From the NCBI RefSeq assembly GCF_964340395.1, contig NC_135553.1, forward strand, positions 17,937,001 to 18,001,000: a stretch of 64,000 nt of DNA. The letters are read 5' to 3'. The DNA comes from Glandiceps talaboti. Taxonomy: Eukaryota > Hemichordata > Enteropneusta > Spengelidae. The number at the start of each line of letters is the position of its first letter. Position 1 is the first letter of the stretch. The notes under the pieces were generated by a model that was given only the letters and a program-made list of their open reading frames with translations, did not search any database and had not been told where the DNA came from. This document shows, piece by piece, positions 11,913 to 28,707 of the stretch. The translations under genes and the position numbers were made by a program.

Positions 11913-14486
11913 ACAACCAAACGACAATCATTGTTGGCATATACGTTTCGCACTATCATCGATGGCATATACGTTTCGCACATTGCTAAATGTCCACATG
12001 ATCAAAATTGGTTGTCCATAAAGTCTGTGGATGGTGCTAGCGTGCAGGCTTTGTTTATTATGGATACATATGCCAGTGCAATACAATATATGAATAGAGA
12101 ATAAAACCATACGTGATTTTATTTTTTTTTTAAAACAGGGTCATAAGATACATTAAAATGCATACAATAAAATACAGTTCAGAAATCAAGAGAAAATCAC
12201 AAAAACAAATTAAAAACAAAGGCAGCACTGATACAAAATGTGGCACGTCATGTGTTGCAATATTGAATGAAACACATATTCATGCATAAAATCACATTTG
12301 TATTCGAAAATTCATGTTTCAAGTCATTGGTTAATTAACACATGTATGTATTCGTAAAATCGTTGTTTTTTATGTTTGTATTTCGTAAATTTTCATTTTA
12401 CTATTCGTCATGTCTATTCATATGCTTACATTTATTTGCGTCCGTCAAAAATATATTGGTATATTCGTTAAACTTATTTACATTGGTATTCGTGAAACTA
12501 CGTGTACAGATATAGAACTAGACAAGAAAGAAATATTTCTTCCTCGTCTGGGAATCTTACGTCCACGTGCTACGAACCCCGGTTCTGTTGTACATGAGAG
12601 CGTCATTTGCATGGGTGTACGCATGCGTATTTCCATTCAAGTGAAATGTATATATATGTCATATTTATAATGTTTATAAATCTTCAATTTATGTGCGTAA
12701 ACTTTAATTTATGTTGGTACAATTTAAATTTGTGTTTGTAAAACTTTATTTTTTGTGCGTAAACATCAATTCGTAGTCATGAGTCACGTCGAATATACAT
12801 GTACAACTTCCAATTCCTTGGCGTAAATCTCTGAATAGGTAAATTAAAGTGTAGGTAATATAGCCATACAGTTGTATAATAATGTATTGACTCAAGTAAA
12901 ATTGGGGTATTGAAGAGAATTTGCAAGTACTCTATATGGCTTTCGATAATGTGTATTGTTTGCAACAATTTTATGCCATTAAATGGCCTCCTACATGTCC
13001 TTATTTTTTTTAAAGTGCTTACTATGGGAGGGGGACACCCCTCCCACACCCTCCTAGCTATCATGAGGATGCTGTTTTTGCCCAGAATCAAGATTGAAAG
13101 ATAAAACCCTGCTGACTAAGTATCTCCAAGTACAGCCCTATGTGAGACCTTTTTCACAAAGCCCACATATATTTGTAAAGAAATCTCTCATTGGTATGTA
13201 TGGATACTGAAGTTGATTTCCACTGTTAGTTTAATGTAGTGTACCTGTACATCCCTCTGAAGTGGAGCGGGGGGGGGGGGGTTACTGTATAATTAGACAT
13301 TAAAATATGTGTAGCCGGGAGGGGCTTCGAGGTTCATTTCGGGGGAGGGGGAATGACATTTTTTGACACCCCCCCCCCGCCGTAAATTCTGACTCCAGCC
13401 TAAACTACGGAAGCCTGTATCGTAATCCAGTCCTGTGGGGGGAGGTGGGGTTGCGTCCGCTTGTATTTTTATGTTGAACTTCGTCAAAATATATTGGTAT
13501 TCGCTAAACATGCTTACATTGGTATTGTTGAACCTTATGTCAACATGCTATGATCCTATGAAATTTATTTAAATTTATTTTTATATTACGTGTGACGTAT
13601 GTTGATACTTTATTGGCAAATATATAAATATTGCAATTTTGATTATGTGTCTAAAGACTATGGGAGAATGTTATGTTGTTGTTTTCATCGTATTTCCAAC
13701 AAAATGTCCTGTCTCAGGTAAATGTACTAATGTAATGAGTAAAATATAGTGACAGATACAATGTATACCTGTCCGAGAAATCTCCACATGTTCTCATAGT
13801 GAAACGTGCGAGAACTGGTGACATTTGATGTAATATCAGCACTTTAATCTGGATGTACACAGTTATTTTAAGGGTACTGGGAGTGACCCTGGTTATTTAT
13901 TGTGAATCAAACATGGGTGTGGTGATCAAAGTTTATGAAGGCTGATATCGATTTAAACAGTCCGCTACGTTTGTCAACGGAAACATGTGACGCTAGTCTG
14001 ATTGTACCATTCGGAAGGAAGGGCTTCAATATGTGGATATTTTTAGCGTTTCTGTTTCGATTTTCACTCTGGTAGAAGGAGGAAGACATTTTCTTTGGCC
14101 GTCGATTTAAACGAGTGGTGATTCAAGGTATGTAAACGTTAAACTCCTGTGACTGCATGATGATGATGATGATGAATGATGGCCTATACAGAGGTCGTAT
14201 GTATATTGTGATGTCACATGCGCATGCCGGTCAGACTCAATAGCTTAGATGGTACCAGTATTCTATTCTCTATTGCATACATGCACAATCAAATAGTAGT
14301 TATAATGACGGCATATATGGTGTGTGTCCTCATTAGCAGTTAAAACATGTCCTACATATACAATTTGCAAGAAAATGGTGAGCAGACAGGGCTCTGTATT
14401 TCATCAAAGGGGCTCACACATGCACGCGGACTTGTCTTTGCTGACTTTAACGTGTTCATTCCACACACACAGGTCACAATGCAAGT

Positions 14487-14575
14487 TACACACGTTGCAT
14501 GTATGTATGTAGGTATGTGTATGTATGTATGTATGTATGTATGTATGTATGTATGTATGTATGTATGTATGTATG
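14487..14575. repeat. (ATGT)n microsatellite
   Basis: About 20 ATGT units. The long open frames through it are translation of the repeat. Confidence 0.9.
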
Positions 14576-14861
14576 TGTACATGTGCAGCGTTTCTATTAA
14601 TTAGTATACCAATATTGAACCAATCCGTCGTTTATACGGTTGACTGGATATAATGGGTAACCCTACTCAAACTTGTCCTATACAGTCTAATTAATAATAG
14701 CAATTATTTGATAACATGTTTTTTCTTTAAGTGATTGCTCCAAATATATCTAAGTGGTCGATCGAGTGATTAATTAATTTATCTTATTCATGAATTTTAA
14801 ACACCTTCGTACTGTTTTTACAGATTATTTCTGACTCATTCCTTTTTAGCTTCATTTTAAT

Positions 14862-14993
<132 letters not shown>

Positions 14994-15731
14994 CTTCCCC
15001 AGGCTTAGCTTTCAAGTGATCAACTCTTATAAAGTCCCTTCAATAACCCGTACACATTGTTTGCAGTGATGATGTCAACATTATAAGGTATATATTTATA
15101 GCATGATGTGGTTGAACCGTCGTACGTGACGTATACCTGAATATCAATGACACACGCACGTACAACCAACCACGTACACGGGGAATTCTTTTCCTTGTCA
15201 CTGCATTATAACCCGTCATATTTATATTGACACAACCACCATGTGCATACCATAAAGGGGCCAATATCTCACACAGTCTGACAGTTTTTCTACGTTCAAA
15301 TGAGAATAATTTATGCCCAAAGCAAGAGTTAACAGTAAAGCTGCGATATCACCTTTAAACTTAGACTACCATTGAATGCATCATACCGTACTGTGTGTGT
15401 GTCAGTGTGTTTACCTCAGAATCTGCTCATCTGATGACGTCATCACTGATACAATTGATTCGCCAACCATCGTATGTTCAGTCTAGTTGCAAATTTGTCC
15501 TTAAATGGCCTTTAGGTGTTTCCTTGGGGGGGGGGGGGGTTCAGGGCTCGATATCATAACTGTTTGTGCAGTTATCGCATAATCTAAATTAACATGCATG
15601 TTATTATGGAACTCCGACGTTTGTCAAAGTTCAAAGTAAACGTTGGCGACAAGGTGACCCTTAGTACCATGAACTGAGCAAGAACCGACTGTACAGTCTA
15701 CAGTATGGTACGTCAATCTCTGAATACCGAT

Positions 15732-16077
15732 TAGACCTATTAGTGGTTCCGATTACGCCCAATTTTAGAATTGGTGGGGTAGGTAAAAAAATTTTCCAAG
15801 TGTGAGTGTCTCGTTCAGGGAGTTATGCTTTCCGTTGTTTTCCATGTGGTCTCTGTACGTGTTATTGGTTTCTTCACATCAGATGTACAGTCATTACAGA
15901 TTGGAAGAATAGTTTTATATTAGCTTCTTAAGTTGAGTCAGTTTCCACATCCACTATTTCTCGCGAGATTTCACAATTTTCGCAATTTTATTTTAATTTT
16001 TCTCGTATATGTCAAAAAAAAGTTTAGGGTCGGCAGTGAAAAACTAGGTAACCGAACCTAAACAATTTGTAGGCCTT
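15732..16077. mobile_element. MITE family G, copy 2
   Basis: Direct relative of 4244-4623: GGTTCCGATTAC start, CATCAGATGTACAG and TTTAGGGTCGG inside, CAATTTGTAGGCCTTA at the end. Confidence 0.55.
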
Positions 16078-16823
16078 ATATTTCAGTTGTGTGCTTCAAT
16101 TAATGACTTTTATAGATATTCTGTCTACCCCATTGAACAAAGAATGGTGAAGTGTCCATTTTGCGCATGCATTCATCCAGTAATTACATGGAGTTGGCAC
16201 GAGTAAATCAGGCCCAGGCTATTGCGTAAAACATGCCCCTCTCCCTATTCCGTTGTGCAAAAAAGTTACCCACCTTTCTCTAATAAAACGTGTAATTCAC
16301 TACATGGTTGCCAACAGCGATTTTATTGACATAGTCTGATATTACGGTACATGTACCAAACCCTAACACTAACCATAACCTTAACCCAAGCCCTAACCGA
16401 TGTGGCAGCAGTGGGATGCCAAATTCCCCCGAAAAGGCAATATTATGAGTCAAAGTAAAATAGTATGTGACCCTCCCCTTATCCCATTTTGTAAACTATG
16501 GCCCTCCCCCCGAGGACCCATTTGTAATTACTAAAGGCTCCCTAATTTGACAAATGAATGCCAATGCTTGTAACAAGTCTTGTTTGTAAACATGTAACTC
16601 ATTTCTTAGCAACAGGTGACCCACATGAAGCCTCATGGTCTAGAGAAAGTTTAAGTACACACATTCTGTTGTATTAGGCAAATCAACGTATTTCATCATG
16701 GCAGCACTGATCACAACGTTGCAAGCATCTATTTGTACCAGGCAGTCAGTATACGTCAAATGTCATGCAGTGACCTGTGTACGTGCTTCAACTTGCATGT
16801 TCTGAGGTTAATGTTGAATCGGC

Positions 16824-16830
16824 GTATGTG

Positions 16831-16883
<53 letters not shown>

Positions 16884-17017
16884 AGTATGTGTGTATGCAT
16901 GTATGCATGTATGCATGCATGCATGCATGCATGTATGTATGTATACATGTATGTATGTATGTATGTATGTATGTATAATGTATGTATATGCGTGACTTTC
17001 TTTCTTTCTTTCTTTCT
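16824..17017. repeat. (TG)n, (ATGC/ATGT)n and (TTTC)n microsatellites
   Basis: Three adjacent simple repeats at 16824-16880, 16888-16974 and 16996-17017. Confidence 0.9.
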
Positions 17018-18172
17018 GTGTCTGTCAATCTTTGTGCTTTAGTGCAACTAAATAAGTACAATCTTTGCTAGGCAATATATTACATGTATATACCCAACTC
17101 ATATTACATTTGATATTTCCATTTCACAAGGATCAGAGTCTATAATATAAGTACGGAGCGTCAAAATATGGAAACATTAACCATACCCTAAATATTCTAC
17201 ACCGTGAGTTGAAGTCGGCATACATATAGTGTAATTTACTGGAACATATATATAATCTATGGAATCGATTGATGTAGATGTTTGTTCTGGACAGAATGAT
17301 TCTCAAATATAATTAGCCTGATTTAGCACAGCGATAATATTGATGCCGTGAGATAACTTCCCGTTTATTTATTAACGTAATGTTTACAACTTTACCCAGG
17401 TTGATCTCAATACTCGGAGACACACTATTTCGATCTACTTAATATGTTATAATTATTACATAGCATTATCAACTATTCGAGACGGGACAATTACCTAATC
17501 CAGTTATTATTGTTACATTGATTTGCATTCATTACTTTGAGATCTAAATTAATAAAATAAGACTAAAAAATGAGAAGTTCATTTCGAGATATATTTTTTG
17601 TCAAGTGGGTTAGTATGTATACAAGATGCATAGATATGATAAGCCTAGATAGTACGTGATATACGCAAACCTACAGGCTTTGCTTTGCTTGAAATTTGCT
17701 GGCTCGCTTCACATTAATATGTATGCCACAATTTGCCATATACTGTGTTTACTCACTCTTAAATTTCATAGACATGATTTTAAGATGAAAACAATGCGAA
17801 TTTTCAAATTACTTTTTACTTTGCCGAGCAAAATGAAAGATTTCTTATCAATATGTGTAATTATACAAGACATTGGTGAAGAGGTGATCAGTACACGTTG
17901 TCATGGAGACCACTAAGGTGGCTGAATCAGTAGTTAATCAACTATACCAAATATAAATACAAGTAGCGATTGCGAGGCTAAGTTCCATAGCTACAGAGAA
18001 ACGTCCTAATTATCTTATATAGTGCTACTGAAGTACTCCAACAGATGGCGAGGTGAAATAACCACATCAATTTTACATGAATATGCCAACATGGAGTAGA
18101 ATGGCAAGAGGCAGATGAGAATGGAAATTGCTGGAGAAAGGCTTCACCCAACATTGGATGAACATACTAGCA

Positions 18173-18625
<453 letters not shown>

Positions 18626-19264
18626 AACCAACCAAGTAAGTAAGTAAGTACTCCAGTAGAGCTTTTTCTATGTCTGTGCTGGCTCAGACCACTAAAGTGC
18701 AGGCAAGTTCAAGTTCATAACCTCTAGAGTACGGTTTTCGCTTCAGCATTTTATATTGATGTTTAGTTACTGGTTGGTTGGTTGGTTGGTTGGTTGGTTG
18801 GTGATCATTGACTGACTGATTGACTAACTAATGGACCGATTGATTGATTGACTGAATGATGAACTAATTTATTTATTGATTGATTGGCAAATCACACCAT
18901 CATAACAATCATGTTTTAACACTCAAAGTGTACATCATACCGGATCGTCTTCTCTTTCATGCTATTCATAAGCTTATATACACCCTCCTCATTAATACTT
19001 AACTGTCTTTTTCCCTGAGCTTGACAGTTTTTTTTACCCAAATTTCATAACTTCTGATCTGATCATCTTCTCTTCAACACTGTTAACCTAGGCAAGGGAC
19101 AAAGCTGGAATGACCTCGCCAAGGAAGAATGACTAAACAGTCTGACATAGTAATCTCGCAAATTTCATGTTTTTGACGGGGTCATATTCACATGATTGAA
19201 AATGTACATAAATATGATTGTATTTTTCTTTCCTTTTCAGACCTCAACCATTGACACCTGTATA

Positions 19265-20719
19265 ATGACATGGGGATATGAGAAAGACTATGAACCAGTA
19301 AATGCGTTGAAAAATGACACCTTGAAAGACCTCCTTCGTGACAATGAATGCATTGCTGAGTTCTACAACAAAACTGGCAATCGGACATTCCGAATCTACA
19401 ACGAGACATATCTGTACGAATTCTACGACGTGTTTCTCACAAGGTTTTTGCCTGCGATTATAATTTGCCCGATTGGAATTTTCTTAAATGGCATGTTTAT
19501 ATTCGTTGTATTCCGTATACCGACGATGAGGACGTTGACCAATTTCTATCTATCGAATCTAGCTGTCGTAGATCTAGTTTTCCTGACGGTGTATTTCATT
19601 AATCAAACATTGGAAGCCGTCGCTGTGGACGTCGTCGGGGACAAGAGCTACCTCGGACCGATTGGTTGTCCAATTGTGAATATTAGTCTTGATCTGTGTC
19701 TCTTCACTTCACAGTTTGTTATGGCTTTGTTTACGATTGAACGGTATCTCGCCATCTGTCACCCACTCAGGGCGCAGCGTATAAGCTCCAAGTTTCGGAC
19801 GTTTTCTTTGATCACGTTGACGTGGTTTCTCGGTGCTATGTTCAGTGTTCCGCTACTACAATTTTATGTCACGTGGTACACTGTTTGTATAGTCTGGGTG
19901 GGGATGGACAACAAAACATATACATTGCCAGAAACGACTTCGACTTGTTGGAAGGGTGTTCGTAGTCCAAGCGAAGCATTTGTATACAGTTGGCTACCAA
20001 TTGCCGTCTTCTTGATCCTCTTTGTTGTCATTGTGGTGTTGAACATTCGTTTAGCTGTCGAGCTCAGGAAGGACTCGAGAAACAGTTCCCCGACATCCAC
20101 CATAATGAGAAATCGTTACAGAGCGCGAAGACAGATAGTTATAATGCTTGCCGTCACAGTCTGTATATATTTTGTATGTCTCTTTCCGTATCATCTCGAC
20201 CTGTTTTTCTATTTCTATAACAATGACCCAAACAATGAGAATACGATAGATCTGGGTAACCGTTACATCTGGGACGAACTCGTACGATGGTTGCCGATGG
20301 TGAACTCAACAATCAACCCTGTCATTTACGGACTTATAGCAAGCCAATATAGACGCGCTTTCTTGAGAGCATTGTGCTGCTGTCGAAAAAACAATATTAA
20401 TGCCGTCAGTATGTCAGTGTCTGTGGTTGGTGGTGGTGGCCAAAGAAGGTACATAAACTATGAACAGCCGTTCGAGGAAGATACGGAGATGTATGCATTA
20501 TCGTCGTCTGTCAGAGACGGCGAGCCTAGATCTCCATTCGAAACGTTGAGTCGTGTTTCTGCATTAGGTAGTATGAGTAATATTTGTAGTAACCATGATG
20601 ACTCGGACATTAGCGATGGTGATCACAGTGATTTAGACCTCAGGGAGATAGCAAGAACCACTAGTGTAATTCAGGATCCACGTTTTCAACGAAACTGTCT
20701 AGAACAGGAGTATTTCTGA
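19265..20719 (+). CDS. rhodopsin-type (class A) G protein-coupled receptor, probably peptide-activated
   Basis: 484-aa seven-helix receptor from ATG at 19265. An acceptor (CTTTCCTTTTCAG) ends at 19240, so an upstream, probably non-coding, exon is spliced on. The N-terminus has four N-glycosylation sites (N17, N35, N39, N46). Helix markers are N75 (as LNG rather than GN), D103 in LAVVDL, C135 pairing with C228 in loop 2, ERY at 159-161, CLFP at 305-308 in place of CWxP, and NPVIY at 351-355. A CCC cluster at 371-373 is a likely palmitoylation site, followed by an acidic, Ser-rich tail with DDSDISDGDHSDLD. TM1-TM3 resemble the thyrotropin-releasing-hormone/neuropeptide receptor group, but no ligand can be assigned. 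AATAAA lies at 20757. Confidence 0.88.
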   Translation: MTWGYEKDYEPVNALKNDTLKDLLRDNECIAEFYNKTGNRTFRIYNETYLYEFYDVFLTRFLPAIIICPIGIFLNGMFIFVVFRIPTMRTLTNFYLSNLAVVDLVFLTVYFINQTLEAVAVDVVGDKSYLGPIGCPIVNISLDLCLFTSQFVMALFTIERYLAICHPLRAQRISSKFRTFSLITLTWFLGAMFSVPLLQFYVTWYTVCIVWVGMDNKTYTLPETTSTCWKGVRSPSEAFVYSWLPIAVFLILFVVIVVLNIRLAVELRKDSRNSSPTSTIMRNRYRARRQIVIMLAVTVCIYFVCLFPYHLDLFFYFYNNDPNNENTIDLGNRYIWDELVRWLPMVNSTINPVIYGLIASQYRRAFLRALCCCRKNNINAVSMSVSVVGGGGQRRYINYEQPFEEDTEMYALSSSVRDGEPRSPFETLSRVSALGSMSNICSNHDDSDISDGDHSDLDLREIARTTSVIQDPRFQRNCLEQEYF

Positions 20720-20756
20720 TTTATTGCAAATGTGTTTTGACAGCCGCGGCTTGTCA

Positions 20757-20762
20757 AATAAA
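20757..20762 (+). terminator. candidate poly(A) signal of the GPCR gene
   Basis: AATAAA 38 bases after the stop. This would give a very short 3' UTR, so it may not be the one used. Confidence 0.3.
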
Positions 20763-21390
20763 AACTATGGTACATGTCAACGTTTGGATTACGTCAGTAT
20801 TATTTTAGAATATCTTGACCTTTCAGTGCGAATGTATAGGAATAAGAAAAAAAATTGGGTCCCTGCGATTGTTAGTGTAAATAGCTTTTCATGCACCAGC
20901 ATCGTTATTTTAACATTTCCTTTCGTGCCAAATACACAGTTGAGAGGGTGTGCCTGGGCGTTATCTCGAACATTTACCAAAAAAGAGAGCTTACTAAAAA
21001 CGAAAGTACTGGGCCGCTGCTTGCGCGATGGTGCTAACGAGAATAAGTGCGGGGGATTACTATTGCGTACTGAGTTCAGTAATATAGTCCTTGATAATAT
21101 TCAAACGTAAGGTGTCCTCAAAGTATTTCTAAGAAGAAGACTGTTACGTAACTACACAAAATGTTGTGGATAAAGTAAGGGGAGGTGACAGACCTTCACA
21201 CTTACTGTAACACCATCTAATCTCTTTTATATTCTCAGTATTTACGTATAGATTACAGTTTAAAACTCCGGAATATTCCTAAGGTAACATTTTTTCAAGA
21301 TATTGAATCTATAATTACAACAAGGGGTATTTCAATGCAATCACTGTAAATCTTAACTTTTAAATGAAGTCTTCTCTACACGTTGTGTAC

Positions 21391-21646
21391 CTAGACTGTA
21401 AGATACGTCGTGACGTTTCGCCCTCACCGGCCTCCTCTCACACAGGGGTTGGCCGATGGTTGAGGGCGCCCCGTCACGGCGTACCTTACAGACTAGTTGT
21501 GCACTTTGCTTTTTTCCAATTCTCATCAGCGACTCACTGTAAAGATATGTCGTATCGCTCCGCCCTCACCGGCCTGCTCTAAAGTATACATGTGAAAGGT
21601 GTTGACCGATGCGTGAGGGCGCCCCTTCATGGCGTACCTTCCAGAC
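21391..21646. repeat. two tandem 105-nt hairpin-forming units
   Basis: Unit 1 (21391-21495): AGACTGTAAGATACGTCGTG pairs with the far arm ending GGCGTACCTTACAGACT, around GCCCTCA/TGAGGGC. Unit 2 (21531-21646) repeats the same plan with substitutions in both arms. The rest of 20763-22649 holds nothing else that I can name. Confidence 0.6.
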
Positions 21647-22649
21647 TTGATCATCTAACACCATTAGCATGATCATGGCATTTCCTTCGAATATGGCCGA
21701 AATTAAGACCAACTTTGGACCAGAGCCACTTCAAACCACTTGGGATGTACTTTCCACACCAAACACTCAATAAACATTCGATAATCATTGGATTTAAGAC
21801 TATTAAAATACTGCACAGTAGTTAATGAACGCATTAAGATATTAATGACAATTTTCGTAGACTTAAATCTAAGCATAAATACACATTTTTGTAAATGTCT
21901 ATTCATACGATATAATTGGGATTTAATAGCAGATAGCGATACAGAGCTGTACTTGTAACTAAGGTGAATTGGTATTTATTTTGTATATGTTCTTGCCATC
22001 TACGACTACCGGTAGACCATGTGGTGAGGTTGCCTATTGGCGTTAGTGTAACCAAAGGGACGACACAATGAGTTCAGTGCTGAAGTTACTTATTGCCATT
22101 AGTGTCATTATGAGAAAGATACTGGCGGTAGGTCTTGAACCTGCGAAGATATAAAATAAGTTGCTTTTTTTTTAGACATATATGTTTGAGAGAAAACGTC
22201 TACTATAATGGCTTCGAGTTGCGTCTTATTTATCTTTTAATCTTTAATATAACTAATTTAAAAGTAGGTTTTGTACATGTAATTGTTCAGTACCCAGTGA
22301 CTTGTTATTTCTTTCAGAAAGGGTGGTTGTCGCGGTGGTTGCTTGGAGTGGTTTCTAATGCCGCTCACCTCTGTGATTTGTTCAAAGACTATGCAAGAAA
22401 GATGGTGCTCAGTTTTACTCTTACTACCGAACAGTGCAGGTTTTCCCCTGGTACACAGGTTTCCCCCCGCTTTAACACCAGGGCGTTGCTAGGTGTCGAC
22501 ATGTACTACCATATGCATATACAGAGGCAAATTTCTCCCTCCTCGCATTCAACAAGTTATATGTACTAAACGTGCAGTGAGAAGTTACCAACTGGCACTA
22601 TTTCTTCCTTCTCCACACGTTTGTTTATTAATTAAATTTACGACAATGT

Positions 22650-26421
<3,772 letters not shown>

Positions 26422-27789
26422 GGCCACGGTGGGTATTATTCACGTTTGGTAATGACACGAGACAACGATAACAATATAAGAATCACGATTACGAGGAGCG
26501 AATTGTAATTAATATTCACCTTCCTTCCATGAGTATATATGTATCAGGTCTGTTCAAGAAATCAAAAATCTCGAGGTTCTGAAAAGTTATGCAATGGGTG
26601 TGAAATCTGTTCCGTTACTTATTGATCAGCGTGAATTTTAATAGCTGTGTAAAGTCGTATTCAGTAGACCGTAGTTTAACGGTGCAACGTGTAATTGCGG
26701 CGTTGACCTTTACGATGTTCTCACGATATATCTGGCGCCCTCTCGTTTCAAAACTAGTCCATCACAAAGCTGTTTACGGGTATCAAAGTTGAAGAACTCG
26801 CCAAGAAACCTTCCTTTAACGTTTACAGAATTTAGACTACATGCGTTCTCCTACACACGTTCTCCTCCAAACCGGGTTCCCTTAAAGGTCATAAACCCCC
26901 CTTAATCTCAGCCCACCAAACAAGTGGTCTGAGCCTTAAATACTGTACTGCTAGTTCGTTCGAATCGTCAGCCTTTCTTCCTTTTCACCGCCACCGTCTG
27001 TCACATATGCAGTACACCACCAGTTCAACGGTTGTCACACGATTATGAATTACTTGATCACAAACCCACCTTCAACTGCACTGTAAAAGCCGTTGTGTTG
27101 TTTGCCCAATGATGGTCGCATACAACCTTGCATAGGAATCGATCGTCTATCATCCACAGAGGGCGCAAATTTGCATGACAACCAAGGACTACAAAGTCTC
27201 AGTTGGTTATTATAGTGACCTTGAGATGAGCATGTATTTTGGAGAAGATTACTAGTATCTAATTTATAAACCTAGTTCAACGTACTGTCGACAACTCAAA
27301 GCAGTGACTAAACGAATTCATATATCTTAACCAAGCAACCTAGAAGTTAAAATGCATTCTTGTACGTAACACATATGACTAATAACAGTCTGGTAGCAGT
27401 CAAAATTAGTCTTTGACAACTAGCTGAAGACAGTAAAATTGTCAAATTTTCTAGTAGCAAAAATATATATAGTTTTACACTATAAACTTTAGATAAGATA
27501 CCTATAGTATTATAAGACTCTGTTATATTCTCCACAATGTATATGTCTTCCTGTAACATAGTCTTGTAAGTATTGTTATTATGCTCTATATTTGCAGCGA
27601 TGAGAAGACTATCATGCTCAAAGTAAATGAAGAACACTAGATACTGTTTTGTATTACGTTGTACTTGGAACGAGGTGACGGTATAATCAACCAATTATAA
27701 TAACATATATGTTTCTGTAATTTGAAGAAACCCATTCTCGCAAGCCAGAGCACACATTTCTGCTGAAGCAACGAAAAACTTTGCGGCCC

Positions 27790-27937
27790 GGTACGTTTTG
27801 GACGGTGCCGTAAAGAGGCCTGTGGTTTACGACCTCTTGACTGGTACGTTTTGGACGGTGCCGTAAAGAGGCCTGTGGTTTACGACCTCTTGACTGGTAC
27901 GTTTTGGACGGTGCCGTAAAGAGGCCTGGTTTACGAC
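27790..27937. repeat. 53-bp minisatellite, three near-identical copies
   Basis: The unit starts GGTACGTTTTGGACGGTGCC. Two full copies are identical, and the third ends early with a 2-base deletion. Inside each unit CGTAAA and TTTACG flank AGAGGCC, so each can fold into a hairpin. Confidence 0.85.
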
Positions 27938-28149
27938 GTTGAAGAAACTACACCGAAATCCCCATGACTGTGGATCCGTTCTATAGTGAGATTATAAACG
28001 ACATTTTCAACCTATAAATAAATACTTTTAGCTACGATTCACCTTACCTCCTCTCCCCTTGTAGAACATAATTGAAGTCACAGTTCATGATAAAAAAAAC
28101 ACAATTTATTGACGCTAAGTATTTACAATCGACAAATACATTATCAAAC

Positions 28150-28320
28150 CAAAGACCCTACACGAAGCATAGACCATACACGTACATGTAGGGTCTATGT
28201 TTGTGGTGTGGGAAGGCGGCGATCACTCGGAACAAAAACAAACGACACAAAACGATGGAAGTAGAGGTAAATAAAGCATTTAGCCACTTTCACCACATCA
28301 GATTTTAATCAGATTGGATC
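28150..28320. repeat. dispersed element shared with the Y RNA arms
   Basis: GCGATCACTCGGAACAAAAA, then GATGGAAGTAGAGGTAAATA and CTTTCACCACATCAGA also occur at about 50560-50660 and inverted at 54260-54360. No ORF. Confidence 0.6.
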
Positions 28321-28707
28321 AATCCATCGTTCACTATAACCGGTTCAATACTCTCGCTCACAGCTACTTCCTACTGTCACAGTACTAATCCTAAGTATCT
28401 TAGCCAAGAGACTTGAATATCTGACTCGATACACTGATTCGTCGTCCACAGTATACAATTTCAAGCCAGGCAGCCAAGTCTCTGGCCCATTTGTATCTAA
28501 GCATATAGTCGGATTATTAGATTGTAAATACTGTTTAAAAAAACAATGATGACATGGTTGTCGATAAGCCACGGTATAAAATTGAAACTTCACGACCGCC
28601 TGATGACTGTATTCCCCTTCACTGTTTCTAATATCTCAATTGGGATTATCGAAACGTAGTAGGATCTGCGATTCTGTGAAGACCTCAAAAGTGTGATTGT
28701 GAGATTA

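Larger units (their letters stand above)
26422..28707. other. gap between the HHIP-like gene and paralogue A
   Basis: No exon recognised. It contains the 53-bp minisatellite and a dispersed element near 28150-28320. The 5' end and promoter of the HHIP-like gene should lie in 26422-27200, but no core promoter motif is clear. Confidence 0.5.

Noticed and set aside
16361-16402. CCCTAAC/CCATAACC-like telomeric motif
   Set aside because: Only about 40 degenerate bases; too short and irregular to be an interstitial telomere.
22135-22569. 144-codon plus-strand ORF with KGWLSRWLLGVV
   Set aside because: No family resemblance, overlaps the 3' side of the HHIP-like gene on the other strand, and no convincing splice partners.
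27347-27694. 115-codon minus-strand ORF with a hydrophobic end
   Set aside because: Isolated, AT-rich, no acceptor/donor partners and no recognisable motif. Likely chance.
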